Shown here: positions 6,853 to 13,812 of the stretch, piece after piece
How the letters are laid out: each line of letters starts with the position of its first letter
How positions within the stretch are numbered: position 1 is the stretch's first letter
IMG/VR virus record: IMGVR_UViG_3300042338_000452
Coordinates: 1-39,042 of that record
Length of the DNA stretch: 39,042 nucleotides
Source of the DNA: a virus
Reading direction: 5' to 3' (one strand)
Notes under the pieces: generated by a model
Told to the model about the DNA's origin: nothing
What the model saw: the letters and a program-made list of their open reading frames with translations, nothing else
Database searches by the model: none
Position numbers and translations under genes: made by a program

Positions 6853-8760
6853 ATGAGTATAAAGAATTACGCGGCGCAGATCGTATTCGGAGCCAAGCAG
6901 GACAGCTCCGTCGGAAGCACGATTGGCAGGCTCAGAAGCGAGATCACCAGCATCGGCACGACGATTGCAGCGCAACGGAGGTCACTGGCGGATATAGGCG
7001 GACTAAGGGCCGGGCAGACAAGGGTTAGTCAGGCGCAAGAGTGGCTGAGGGGCGAGCAGATGCGACTGCAGAGCGTCCGCAGAGAGGGGTCCTCTCGGGA
7101 TATTCGGCAGGCGGAGCAGGGTGTCCGGCGGGCAACCACAGAGCTAACGCGGCAACGCACCGCGCTGATTGCGCTCGGGGCGGCAGCGCGCGCAGCCGGC
7201 GTTGATACGTCACGCCTAGCAGAGGAGGAGCGGCGTCTTGGAGACTCGATCGCGGCGCTCGGAACGCGGCAGGCAGGACTGACTGAAACGCACGCGGCTC
7301 ACCAGCGACTAGGGGAATCAATAGCGAACCTGCGCATGAGGTTCGGCGCGGCCGGCGCGGCTTTTGTAAATGACAGCAAGAGGATGGCCGTTGGTATTGG
7401 CGGGATCGCCGCGGCAGCCGGTGTCGCATCGCTCGCGATTGGCGGGCTCGTGAAATCCGTGGTAGACGACGCGGATAATGTGGCCGACACGGCGGATGCG
7501 CTCGGTATTACGACGGCGGCGCTCCAGACGTGGCAGTATGCTGCGAGCACGGTCGGTGTGGACGCGGAAAAGCTGGGGGCGTCGTTTGCGAAGTATCAGA
7601 AGGGCATTGAGGAGGGCAGCGACAAGACACTGAAGGTGCTCGGTGAGCTGGGGATCAGTCATGCAAGCTTGGCACAGCAGCCACTCGGCAGGCAGCTTCT
7701 GATAATTTCGGAGGCCCTGAAGAACTACAAGGGCTCGATGTCAGAGGCGGCGATTGTGCAAACCCTGATGGGCAAGGGGGCGTACAAGCTCACGACCGTA
7801 ATGAAGACCGGGGTGGAAGGCTTGAATAAGCTCCATCTACAGGGCGTTGCCGCCGGATCAGTCTTAACCAAGGAGCAGCTCGGTGTCGTTGATGAGGCAG
7901 CCTCCGCCTTCGACTATCTCGGTGCCACCGCAAAGGGGCTCAAAAACTCATTGGGTATCGCGCTCGCTCCGGCCGTCTCCGAGCTGGCGACGGCGTTCAC
8001 CGATCTCATCAGTGGCAATCGTGGGCAAATCACAGAGTGGGCAAGGCAGTTAGGGGAGACGATCCGGAAAGACCTGGTCCCTCAGGTGCAGGTGCTGATT
8101 ACGGACTTCCCTCGCGTAACCAAGGCCATTGGGGAGACTGCTTCTAAAATCTGGAGTGGAATCACAGCAGTCAAAAATTTCGTGGGCGGCTGGGATAACC
8201 TGGGGATTGCGTTGTTGGCGCTAAATTTCGCCCCAACGATCGCGTCCCTCGGATCTCTCTTATTGTCGCTAGGTCCGGTTGGACTGGCAGTGGGAGCGCT
8301 CGCTGCTGGCGTTGTGCTGCTCGGAGAAAATCAGGACATGGTGCTGGGTAAGGTGACGGATTTCACAAAGACCGTTTCTGGCGCACTGGAGGGCCTCGGG
8401 ACCACAATGAAGGGTGCGCTGGATCCTGCTTTCCGCTGGATCGGGGAGCAGTTTGACTGGATGGCGTCCAAGCTCGACGGCATCCGTGCGCTAGGAGGAA
8501 AGATCCGCGACGCGTTCACCCCGGTCAACACAACCGGGACGGCGAGCTTGCAGCCGAGCGAGGTGTCGACGGACGGAATGGCTCAGCTCATGCCTCAGGG
8601 CACATTGCAGAGCACAATTTCCGGCCGGGCTCCGCAGACGAACAATTTCAATATTACCGTTCCCGCCGTCCAGGACGGCACGGATTTCGCGGGCAAGTTC
8701 CGCGACTCGCTGAAGCAGAAGCCGCTATTCGATGAATTCGGTGTACTTGCCCCCAACTGA
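6853..8760 (+). CDS. Tape measure protein (P2 T-like)
   Basis: This 635-residue protein follows gpE' by 3 nt, the fixed position of the tape measure. Residues 10-160 are helical and charged with coiled-coil character (RLRSEITSIGTTIAAQRRSL and similar). A hydrophobic, Ala/Gly-rich segment lies near residues 178-202. Next comes a conserved tail-length region (DALGITTAALQTWQYAASTV), and a second hydrophobic stretch lies near 450-497. It sets tail length and helps DNA cross the membrane. P2 gpT is about 815 residues, so this tail should be shorter than P2's if length scales as usual. The last residues (NNFNITVPAVQDG) are typical of this family. Confidence 0.9.
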   Translation: MSIKNYAAQIVFGAKQDSSVGSTIGRLRSEITSIGTTIAAQRRSLADIGGLRAGQTRVSQAQEWLRGEQMRLQSVRREGSSRDIRQAEQGVRRATTELTRQRTALIALGAAARAAGVDTSRLAEEERRLGDSIAALGTRQAGLTETHAAHQRLGESIANLRMRFGAAGAAFVNDSKRMAVGIGGIAAAAGVASLAIGGLVKSVVDDADNVADTADALGITTAALQTWQYAASTVGVDAEKLGASFAKYQKGIEEGSDKTLKVLGELGISHASLAQQPLGRQLLIISEALKNYKGSMSEAAIVQTLMGKGAYKLTTVMKTGVEGLNKLHLQGVAAGSVLTKEQLGVVDEAASAFDYLGATAKGLKNSLGIALAPAVSELATAFTDLISGNRGQITEWARQLGETIRKDLVPQVQVLITDFPRVTKAIGETASKIWSGITAVKNFVGGWDNLGIALLALNFAPTIASLGSLLLSLGPVGLAVGALAAGVVLLGENQDMVLGKVTDFTKTVSGALEGLGTTMKGALDPAFRWIGEQFDWMASKLDGIRALGGKIRDAFTPVNTTGTASLQPSEVSTDGMAQLMPQGTLQSTISGRAPQTNNFNITVPAVQDGTDFAGKFRDSLKQKPLFDEFGVLAPN

Positions 8761-8762
8761 TT

Positions 8763-9206
8763 ATGGGCGTCCAAATGATACTCGGGTTTTTCCCGTTCAT
8801 GATCTCGACGGCGGCCTACGAGGAGCTGACCGAGACAACGACCTACCAGTGGCCAGAGCAACAGCCGATCGGGCAGGCACCGGTGCTCCAGTACGTGGGG
8901 CCGGGATCGCCTACGATAACGCTGAGGGGGAGACTGATCCCACCTCTCACCGGGACCCGGGTAAATCTGCGCCGCCTCCGATCGATGGCGGAGCTTGGAA
9001 TACCGTACATACTGATAGCCGGCACAGGGCTGGTACTCGGTCGCTGGGTAATTGAGGAGATTACCGACACTGGGAGATGTCATGCGCCGAACGGCGCGCC
9101 AAGAATCGACGAGTTCTCAATACGGCTCAAGAAAGCCGACGACGGCCTCAATAAGCTGACCAAGCTTCTCAGTGCGGCGTCTAAATTCGTGGGGCTTGTA
9201 AAATGA
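8763..9206 (+). CDS. Tail protein U (P2 gpU-like)
   Basis: This 147-residue protein lies directly after the tape measure, as gpU does in P2. Family features are the GFFPFMISTAAYEEL start, TYQWPEQQPIG, PTITLRGRLIPPLTG near residue 55, and a basic helical end. It is thought to act at tail completion and in joining the tape measure and hub. The ATG at 8763 follows the upstream stop by 2 nt; an alternative ATG at 8775 (MILGFF) aligns better with P2-type starts. It overlaps gpX by 4 nt (ATGA). Confidence 0.88.
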   Translation: MGVQMILGFFPFMISTAAYEELTETTTYQWPEQQPIGQAPVLQYVGPGSPTITLRGRLIPPLTGTRVNLRRLRSMAELGIPYILIAGTGLVLGRWVIEEITDTGRCHAPNGAPRIDEFSIRLKKADDGLNKLTKLLSAASKFVGLVK

Positions 9207-9409
9207 ACTACCTATCACGCGAGGGGCAGACCATAGACGAGATCGTGTGGCAGGCGCTGGGCACCGCTGACAACCGGGTGGTGGAGATCACCTACGAGCT
9301 TAACCAGAACCTGGCCAAGCGCGGGGAGACACTGCCCGCCGGCGTGCTGGTGCGGCTCCCAGACGACACACAGGTGACACCTCAACCGCGCGTTGCGCTT
9401 TGGGACTGA
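9203..9409 (+). CDS. Tail protein X (P2 gpX-like, LysM-like)
   Basis: This 68-residue protein is the size of P2 gpX. It contains the small LysM-like fold pattern of the family: REGQTIDEIVWQALG at the start, VVEITYELNQNLAKRGETLP in the middle, and the closing strand AGVLVRLPD. It sits between U and D as in P2 and is needed for hub and baseplate assembly. Start and stop overlap both neighbours (ATGA at 9203; TGATG at 9407-9411), which couples the three genes. Confidence 0.9.
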   Translation: MNYLSREGQTIDEIVWQALGTADNRVVEITYELNQNLAKRGETLPAGVLVRLPDDTQVTPQPRVALWD

Positions 9410-10203
9410 TGCTCGAATCATTCCTTGCCAGCAAAGTGTCCAAAGGGCCGCGATGTAAGGTTATCGCGAACGGGACCGATATTACGGTGCTGTTCCAGCG
9501 CACGATCGTCAGCATTGAGTGCGCCCAGAGCGTGGACGAAAACTCGGACGGCCTAACACTGACCCTGCAGGATGTCGCAAAGGAGATTCCGATTCCAAAG
9601 CGAGGGGCACGCCTGGAGGTGTGGCTTGGGTACGGCGAGAAGCTTCAAAATGTCGGGTCCTACGTGGTGGATCAGGTGGACATATCAAATCCGCCAAACC
9701 AGATCCGGATCACCGGGACCTCTACTCCGTTCACGGCGGACGCTTTTGGTGGGCAGCCGTCTATGATCACCCGTCGCTCTCAGTCGTACGATGGTAAAAC
9801 CTTGGGTGAAATCGTGGCTACGATCGCAAAACGCAACAATCTCACGCCGGTCGTGCAGGAGGAGCTGGCTGGGGTGGTGTTCGAGCACATCGACCAGGTG
9901 GACGAGTCAGACACGAATTTTCTCCTCCGGATCGCCCGTGACGTTGGTGGGATACTGACGCCGATGGACTCAAAACTCGTCCTGGTCGACGAGCGTGGAG
10001 GTAAAACCGCCACCGGAAAACCACTCGACGCGGTCCAGTTGGAGGAGTCGCAGGTTACCTCTTGGCGCGTTTCGCTCGGGACGAAGTTAAACGAGGCAAA
10101 GAAATGCGAGGCGAAGTACCACGATTACAATGAATGTGAGACCAAAGTGGCGGCTTCCGATATTCCAAAAAATGAGATCTGGAAGGCTTCAGGGGAGGAT
10201 TAA
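9409..10203 (+). CDS. Baseplate hub protein D, N-terminal part
   Basis: These 264 residues match the N-terminal two thirds of the P2 gpD hub (late control D family, gp27-like). Landmarks are the start (SKGPRCKVIANGTDIT), the EIPIPKRGARLEVWLGYGE strand near residue 65, a DGKTLGEIVATIAKRNNL helix near 130, and DESDTNFLLRIARDVGGIL near 170. It ends at KASGED with TAA, where full-length homologues continue. The missing C-terminal third is the next ORF. I chose ATG 9409, which overlaps the gpX stop, over an upstream TTG at 9400. The protein forms the ring at the centre of the baseplate that holds the spike. Confidence 0.85.
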   Translation: MLESFLASKVSKGPRCKVIANGTDITVLFQRTIVSIECAQSVDENSDGLTLTLQDVAKEIPIPKRGARLEVWLGYGEKLQNVGSYVVDQVDISNPPNQIRITGTSTPFTADAFGGQPSMITRRSQSYDGKTLGEIVATIAKRNNLTPVVQEELAGVVFEHIDQVDESDTNFLLRIARDVGGILTPMDSKLVLVDERGGKTATGKPLDAVQLEESQVTSWRVSLGTKLNEAKKCEAKYHDYNECETKVAASDIPKNEIWKASGED

Positions 10204-10205
10204 CC

Positions 10206-10559
10206 ATGCCGGAAACTGAGATAGAAGCGGCAAGCGGGGCTCTCACTGACCCATTCCTGCACGACTCCAGCGCCAGCGCCACGGGGGCATCCAAGGCGAA
10301 GGCCGGCCGGATTGGGCGGATTGGGCGCAAAGTGGAGATTACGATGCCTGGCACACTCGACGTGGTCGCCGGGTCAGTGCTCACCCTGGTTGGGTTTCGT
10401 GAGGGCGTGGACGGGGAATGGCTGGTTAAATCTGTCCGGCAGCAGATAAGCCGCCAGGGATGGACGACCTCAATCCAGGGGGAAGGCTCCCCGCCAGATG
10501 AGACGTACAGGAAGCCAAGTAAGGCCAAGAAAACCGCAGAAACAGCGGCTGATGTTTAA
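10206..10559 (+). CDS. Baseplate hub protein D, C-terminal part (separate ORF)
   Basis: This 117-residue ORF contains the C-terminal part of gpD: VEITMPGTLDVVAGSVLTL, GFREGVDGEWLVKSVRQQ and GWTTSIQGEG are the closing gpD motifs (GF-x-DGxWLV and the G-(F/W)-TT strand). It lies in the -1 frame relative to the N-terminal ORF and begins two bases after its stop. A strong Shine-Dalgarno sequence (GGGGAGGA) ends 7 nt before ATG 10206. Together the two parts have 381 residues, almost exactly the 387 of intact P2 gpD. The product could pair with the N-terminal part, or the split could be a recent frameshift. Its stop overlaps that of the convergent minus-strand gene. Confidence 0.75.
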   Translation: MPETEIEAASGALTDPFLHDSSASATGASKAKAGRIGRIGRKVEITMPGTLDVVAGSVLTLVGFREGVDGEWLVKSVRQQISRQGWTTSIQGEGSPPDETYRKPSKAKKTAETAADV

Positions 10560-10750
10560 GCGCGGGATTTAAGGGCGCGCTGGCGCTTGCTCTCAGGATT
10601 CACGGGCCGTCCGCCTTTTTTACCATTGTTGGCGGAGGCGGTCTGTTGCGCCTCGGTGTTTTTGGCGCGGCCGATACGGCCTATTTTGGCCTGATGCTCA
10701 GTAATTGCCACTGAGATGTCGCCGCCGCAGTGCGGGCAGTTTGCGCTCAT
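10556..10750 (-). CDS. Small zinc-ribbon protein
   Basis: This 64-residue protein starts MSANCPHCGGDISVAI, half of a zinc ribbon (CPHCGG), followed by a basic tail with GKKGGRPVNPESKRQRA. The GGRP element is AT-hook-like, which suggests nucleic-acid binding. I chose ATG at 10750-10748 because a GGAGG lies 7 nt upstream and the start overlaps the stop of the upstream minus-strand gene (ATGA); the longer ORF start lacks this. It is the last gene of a four-gene minus-strand cassette and its stop overlaps that of the gpD C-terminal ORF. Only one CxxC pair is visible, so zinc binding may need a dimer. Confidence 0.6.
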   Translation of the reverse strand: MSANCPHCGGDISVAITEHQAKIGRIGRAKNTEAQQTASANNGKKGGRPVNPESKRQRALKSRA

Positions 10751-11151
10751 GGCTGGGCCTCCAGCATAGCAGCTGCCATGCACCGCTCAAAATCAGCGAG
10801 CCACCCGATGTCGTTTTTTGCAGTATTGGCGAGTGGCGGGAGCAGTACAGCCGCCAGCCATTGGCCGGACGGAGGCTCTGCCATGACTGGCGCAAATTTA
10901 GCCTGCACATCGCACAGAGCTGCCCATGTGTCGTCGCGGGCGGAGCCAATCCCGCACAGGACTAGAGGCTCCGCGCCCCTGTAGATCGTAAACACAGGAC
11001 CGTACGGGGCAACCCGGAACGCCGGGTTGCCAGGGACCGGCCCACCGTCGGGGAGTAGGGCGGCGCAGGAGGCCACCGCACCAGCATCGAGCGTATCGAG
11101 CCGGTGGGCGACACTGTTGCCGGTGGAGAGGGTGATGTGGTGTAGGAGCAT
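10747..11151 (-). CDS. Conserved hypothetical accessory protein
   Basis: This 134-residue protein starts MLLHHITLSTGNSVAHRLDTLD. The LHHITL-TG start and a later segment (AEPLVLCGIGSARDDTWAAL) recall a family of small proteins on plasmids and mobile elements, whose function I do not know. The last third (GWLADFERCMAAAMLE) is helical. I took the internal ATG at 11151 because it lies directly after the stop of the upstream minus-strand gene (TAAAATG) and the family starts there; an in-frame ATG at 11184 would add 11 residues. It is co-oriented with its neighbours in what looks like an accessory cassette. Confidence 0.55.
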   Translation of the reverse strand: MLLHHITLSTGNSVAHRLDTLDAGAVASCAALLPDGGPVPGNPAFRVAPYGPVFTIYRGAEPLVLCGIGSARDDTWAALCDVQAKFAPVMAEPPSGQWLAAVLLPPLANTAKNDIGWLADFERCMAAAMLEAQP

Positions 11152-11152
11152 T

Positions 11153-11383
11153 TTAATTGGAGGGGGCGCGGGCGATGAACCCATCCCCTAGTTGCGAAAA
11201 ATCGACGCGGAATCCGCCGATCACTGCCGTTTTTGCGAGCAACCGAGCAGCCTGCTGAGGTGAGACTCCCTCAGGTACATTTAAAACCTCGTAGTGGCTG
11301 GCATTGCCGCTAGGGCAAACACCGATGGGCGCGGAGGGGTGAGCGGGGGCGATGCCCCCCTGTGAGTTACATTTAAATTTCAT
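11153..11383 (-). CDS. Hypothetical protein
   Basis: This 76-residue protein is not recognised. The C-terminal half (HYEVLNVPEGVSPQQAARLLAKTAVIGGFRV) reads as a small alpha/beta domain. The N-terminus contains two cysteines (KCNS, GVCPSG) in a Pro/Gly-rich stretch. It lies in the minus-strand cassette just after a very stable hairpin, and its stop almost touches the start of the next gene. Coding status is supported by tight packing with its neighbours. Confidence 0.5.
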   Translation of the reverse strand: MKFKCNSQGGIAPAHPSAPIGVCPSGNASHYEVLNVPEGVSPQQAARLLAKTAVIGGFRVDFSQLGDGFIARAPSN

Positions 11384-11398
11384 AATTTTAAGAAGGTT

Positions 11399-11418
11399 GC
11401 CCCCTCCGAAGAGGGGGC
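11399..11418 (-). promoter_or_regulatory. Stable UUCG hairpin between minus-strand genes
   Basis: The sequence is a perfect 8-bp stem, GCCCCCTC with GAGGGGGC, closed by four bases. On the minus strand the loop is C(TTCG)G, the exceptionally stable UUCG tetraloop. It lies in the 45-bp gap between two minus-strand genes, about 15 nt before the ATG at 11383. No T-run follows on either strand, so it is not an ordinary terminator. The GGAGGGGG arm could be a sequestered ribosome-binding site or the hairpin could be an RNA-stability element. Confidence 0.65.
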
Positions 11419-11428
11419 GGGTTGGGGA

Positions 11429-11701
11429 TTACTCGGCGGTGATCGCGTATTCAGCCATAAGAGATTCAAAGGCTGTAGTGCCCTCCCAGGCCGGGTCTCC
11501 ATTGGTCTCGAAAACTAGGGCGTCTGCCGCTCGGTACAGGCGCACCACCCAATCATTCCCGTCGTGTTGTGGGTGGTGGAACGTGCCGAGTAGTTCGGCT
11601 GTTGAGTAGCTGTCTTTTTTCATTTCTGCCACGATGCCCGCGCTGTTGAGTGCCTGGATTCCGACTGTCATTCCGCTGTTTGGGTTGTATGTATTAGCCA
11701 T
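11429..11701 (-). CDS. Hypothetical protein, first gene of minus-strand cassette
   Basis: This 90-residue protein (MANTYNPNSGMTVGIQALNSAG) is not recognised. It contains the acidic and aromatic segments FHHPQHDGNDWVVRLYRAAD and AFESLMAEYAITAE, consistent with a small soluble fold. I start it at 11701 because the extra upstream residues of the open frame look like untranslated leader. It begins the minus-strand cassette, so the promoter should lie in 11702-11790, beside the attachment site. This position next to attP on the far side from int is typical of cargo expressed in the lysogen. Confidence 0.5.
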   Translation of the reverse strand: MANTYNPNSGMTVGIQALNSAGIVAEMKKDSYSTAELLGTFHHPQHDGNDWVVRLYRAADALVFETNGDPAWEGTTAFESLMAEYAITAE

Positions 11702-11784
11702 GCGCAAACAATAACCCCAGCGGCTTGGGATATGCAAAAGAAAAGTGTGAATACGTGCGATTATTTACAAATTCCCCATCGGCT

Positions 11785-11813
11785 ACAGGGTCAAAACCTG
11801 TCGTTCCGCCGAC
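11785..11813 (+). repeat. Degenerate tRNA 3'-end-like sequence
   Basis: ACAGG-GTCAAAA-CCTGT-CGTTCCG has a 5-bp stem, 7-base loop, then a 7-base arm, the layout of a tRNA T-arm and acceptor strand. It matches the true tRNA end at 11884-11907 at 17 of 24 positions and lies exactly 99 bp upstream. It could be a relic of a former attachment site or an arm-type integrase site. On the minus strand the same hairpin resembles a tRNA-Gln anticodon arm (GGTTTTGACCC), but no D arm or acceptor stem accompanies it. Confidence 0.4.
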
Positions 11814-11883
11814 AAAACCAGCCGGAAATGATGGGAACAAAACGCGACCCTCTTGTGTAAGTGCCTCGTAAACGCCAAAGAAA

Positions 11884-11911
11884 AGAGGTTCGAATCCTAT
11901 CGCCCCGACCA
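11884..11911 (+). other. attP: attP core: 3' end of a tRNA-Pro-like gene
   Basis: The sequence reads as T-arm AGAGG-TTCGAAT-CCTAT, acceptor strand CGCCCCG, discriminator A and CCA. There is no matching 5' half of a tRNA upstream, so this is a tRNA fragment and not a gene. A G72-A73 end implies C1, which among bacterial tRNAs points to tRNA-Pro. The stem mismatch at its outer part suggests that identity with the host gene starts around AGGTTCGAATCC. Integration here would rebuild the host tRNA. The integrase gene begins 165 bp downstream, the usual attP-int arrangement. Confidence 0.75.
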
Positions 11912-11941
11912 TTTTCTTTTTTCTCGTCCGTCACTGCTTTT

Positions 11942-11982
11942 GCCCGTAACCGCTTATCGTGAGGCGTTTGCGGGCTTTTTCT
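11942..11982 (+). terminator. Rho-independent terminator after attP
   Basis: A 12-bp stem (GCCCGTAACCGC with GCGTTTGCGGGC, one mismatch and one G-T pair) encloses a 10-base loop and is followed directly by TTTTTC. It stands 30 bp after the tRNA end and before int. In a lysogen it would terminate the reconstituted tRNA transcript and shield int from read-through. Confidence 0.8.
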
Positions 11983-12076
11983 TGCCGAAATGGCAGCTGT
12001 TCGGGTTGTCAGATTGCCGCCAAAATGGGCCAGTTTTGAGCCTTGAGACGTGACCCGGACGGGAACATGTTCGGGC

Positions 12077-13237
12077 ATGAAACTGAGGAAGAGAATCCGG
12101 AAAGACCGCCCGGAATCATGGGAGGTGGACCTCGGGATTGTGCATGGGAAGCGGGTGCAGCGCTTCTTCAAAAATAAGGCGGAGGCAGAGCGGTTTTTCA
12201 GCCAAGTCAAGGAGGCGCGGCGCCGGGATGGCGATAGAGCGTTGCTGGAAGCCTGGCAGATCACTGAATACCGGGCGGCGAAGGCGGCGTGTAAGGAGAT
12301 GGGCATCCAGTTATCCGAGGCCATGGAGGTTTGCCGGAAATACTATCTGCCTCCCGTTGCTGCGCCAGCCCTGCCTGAGCTGCTCGGGTTGTTTCTCGAC
12401 TCGAAAACCGCCACCGGGCGGCGGGCGAATTACGTCACGGCCCTCAAAAACTCCATCGGCGCATTCATCGGGGCGCACAAGGGTGTGGAGCTGGCGGCGC
12501 TATCACGGGACGTGGTCGCGAAGTACATCTATAGCATGGGGGTCGGGCCAAAGTCGCAACTCAACACCAGGGGCGACATTCGCTCCTTCTTTGAGTGGGC
12601 GCGGAAGGCCAAATTCCTAGCCAAGAACCCTCTGGCTGGCGACGACGGACACATCGAGATCGATGAGCCAGAGCGAGACAAGGAAATCACTGCATTTGGC
12701 GTGGAGGAGGTCCGGGCGCTTCTTACGGCGTGCCTGCGGCCTGAGTTCCGGAATCTCATGGGGTACGTGACGGCGGCGGTGTTTCTGGGTGTCCGTCCTG
12801 AGGAGATCAAGCGCAGCCCTTTGAGCTCCCTGCACCTTCGGGAAAGGACGTTTGTTGTGCTGGGCCTGCACTCAAAGACCCGGTCACGCAGGACCATTGG
12901 TATGCCCCGGGTTGCTGCCGTCTGGTTTCGCTTGTGGCGCTGGTATTGCCCCGATATGCCCGCCTTCACATTCCCGAACCTCCGGAAGCGGTTTGACGCT
13001 CTACGGAAGGCGGCCGGGATCACCGTCTGGCCTCATGACGTGCTGCGGCACACGTTCGGCTCTATGCACCTGGCGGCGTTCGAGGACGAGGCTCTCACGC
13101 AAAAGATGATGGGGCACCGCCCTGGTGAGGACACTTTTGTGCAACATTACCGGGCGACATACACCGTCTCGGGGGCGCTGCTTACGAAACGGATCGCGAC
13201 CGACTTCTGGGCACTCACGCCGAAGCGAGCGCGGTGA
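12077..13237 (+). CDS. int: Tyrosine-family integrase
   Basis: This 386-residue protein has the catalytic set of tyrosine recombinases: Arg in LGVRPEEIK near residue 239, Lys in HSKTRSRR near 266, His and Arg in HDVLRHTFG near 320-323, a second His in MMGHRPGED near 345, and the nucleophile Tyr in VQHYRAT near 357. Residues 1-60 are a basic arm-binding-like domain (KLRKRIRKDRPESWEVDLG) and 100-200 a SAM-like core-binding domain. It should catalyse integration into the tRNA gene matching attP. An upstream in-frame GTG at 12050 would add nine residues; ATG 12077 starts at the recognisable domain. The gene reads away from attP. Confidence 0.92.
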   Translation: MKLRKRIRKDRPESWEVDLGIVHGKRVQRFFKNKAEAERFFSQVKEARRRDGDRALLEAWQITEYRAAKAACKEMGIQLSEAMEVCRKYYLPPVAAPALPELLGLFLDSKTATGRRANYVTALKNSIGAFIGAHKGVELAALSRDVVAKYIYSMGVGPKSQLNTRGDIRSFFEWARKAKFLAKNPLAGDDGHIEIDEPERDKEITAFGVEEVRALLTACLRPEFRNLMGYVTAAVFLGVRPEEIKRSPLSSLHLRERTFVVLGLHSKTRSRRTIGMPRVAAVWFRLWRWYCPDMPAFTFPNLRKRFDALRKAAGITVWPHDVLRHTFGSMHLAAFEDEALTQKMMGHRPGEDTFVQHYRATYTVSGALLTKRIATDFWALTPKRAR

Positions 13238-13323
13238 TGGCGTAAGGATGGCCAATCTGGAAGGGAAATGCTCCCCTCTAGGCGACTTGCCCGGCGGGCG
13301 TTCACATGCTCTGCTGGCATGAT

Positions 13324-13809
13324 ATGCGTACACTCTACTGCTTGCCGACCGTGGCATGTTTGGTCCTCGGCGCCATGCCCGTACAGGCCCGCCTGGGAGA
13401 GACTGAAAAGGAGATTGAGAAACGGTATGGCCCGAACATTAACCTGAAGCTTACGCCAGGCGAATCCGCCCGCGAAAAGGAGGGAAGTTATTCCTACAAG
13501 GGATTCCTCATTTTCGTGTCGTTTTTCGACGGCAAAAGCCACGCGGAACGGTACACGACAGGAGAGCCAGAGGGACTTTCAGACACCCAAATCGATGCGC
13601 TGTTAAAGGCAAACGCCGGCGAGGACCCCTGGAGGAAAGTTGTTGATAAACCGGAACAGAAATGGTGGAGGGCTCGAGGCGGAGATGTCGTCGCATGTTA
13701 CTCGAAGACTGGACTTTTCCCGCAACTAATGGTCTCCACAGGAGAGTATTGGACGTTTATCGGCGAGCGGCTTGAGCAGAAGGCAAAGAAGGGCGTCGAG
13801 GGGTTCTAG
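13324..13809 (+). CDS. Secreted protein, lysogenic-conversion (moron) candidate
   Basis: This 161-residue protein begins with a signal peptide: MRTLYCLPTVACLVLGAMPVQ followed by A-R, with a likely cut after VQA near residue 21. The mature part starts RLGETEKEIEKRYG and has aromatic-rich strands (YKGFLIFVSFFDG, KWWRARGGDVVACYS). I recall similar small exported RLGE-TE-x-RYG proteins in Verrucomicrobiota genomes, without a known role. It lies between int and the regulators, a usual place for genes expressed by the prophage. It has no phage structural motif. Export is well supported; function is unknown. Confidence 0.6.
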   Translation: MRTLYCLPTVACLVLGAMPVQARLGETEKEIEKRYGPNINLKLTPGESAREKEGSYSYKGFLIFVSFFDGKSHAERYTTGEPEGLSDTQIDALLKANAGEDPWRKVVDKPEQKWWRARGGDVVACYSKTGLFPQLMVSTGEYWTFIGERLEQKAKKGVEGF

Positions 13810-13812
13810 ATC

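Larger units (their letters stand above)
11702..12076. other. Non-coding attachment and integrase leader region
   Basis: This 375-bp gap separates the minus-strand cassette from int. It holds the degenerate tRNA-like element, the attP core and the terminator listed separately, then about 95 bp of int leader. The leader contains a 10-bp palindrome, GAACATGTTC, at 12062-12071, six bases before the chosen int ATG, which could be an operator. I see no convincing -35/-10 pair. Confidence 0.6.

Noticed and set aside
10560-10582. Terminator between the convergent tail and accessory genes
   Set aside because: There is a 6-bp inverted repeat (AGCGCG/CGCGCT) but no T-run on either strand, so I do not call it.
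11785-11801. tRNA-Gln gene on the minus strand
   Set aside because: The hairpin looks like a Gln anticodon arm (loop TTTTGAC), but no D arm, T arm or acceptor stem fits around it.
12062-12071. LexA/SOS box at GAACATGTTC before int
   Set aside because: A 10-bp palindrome is expected many times in 39 kb, and the spacing does not match the LexA boxes I know.
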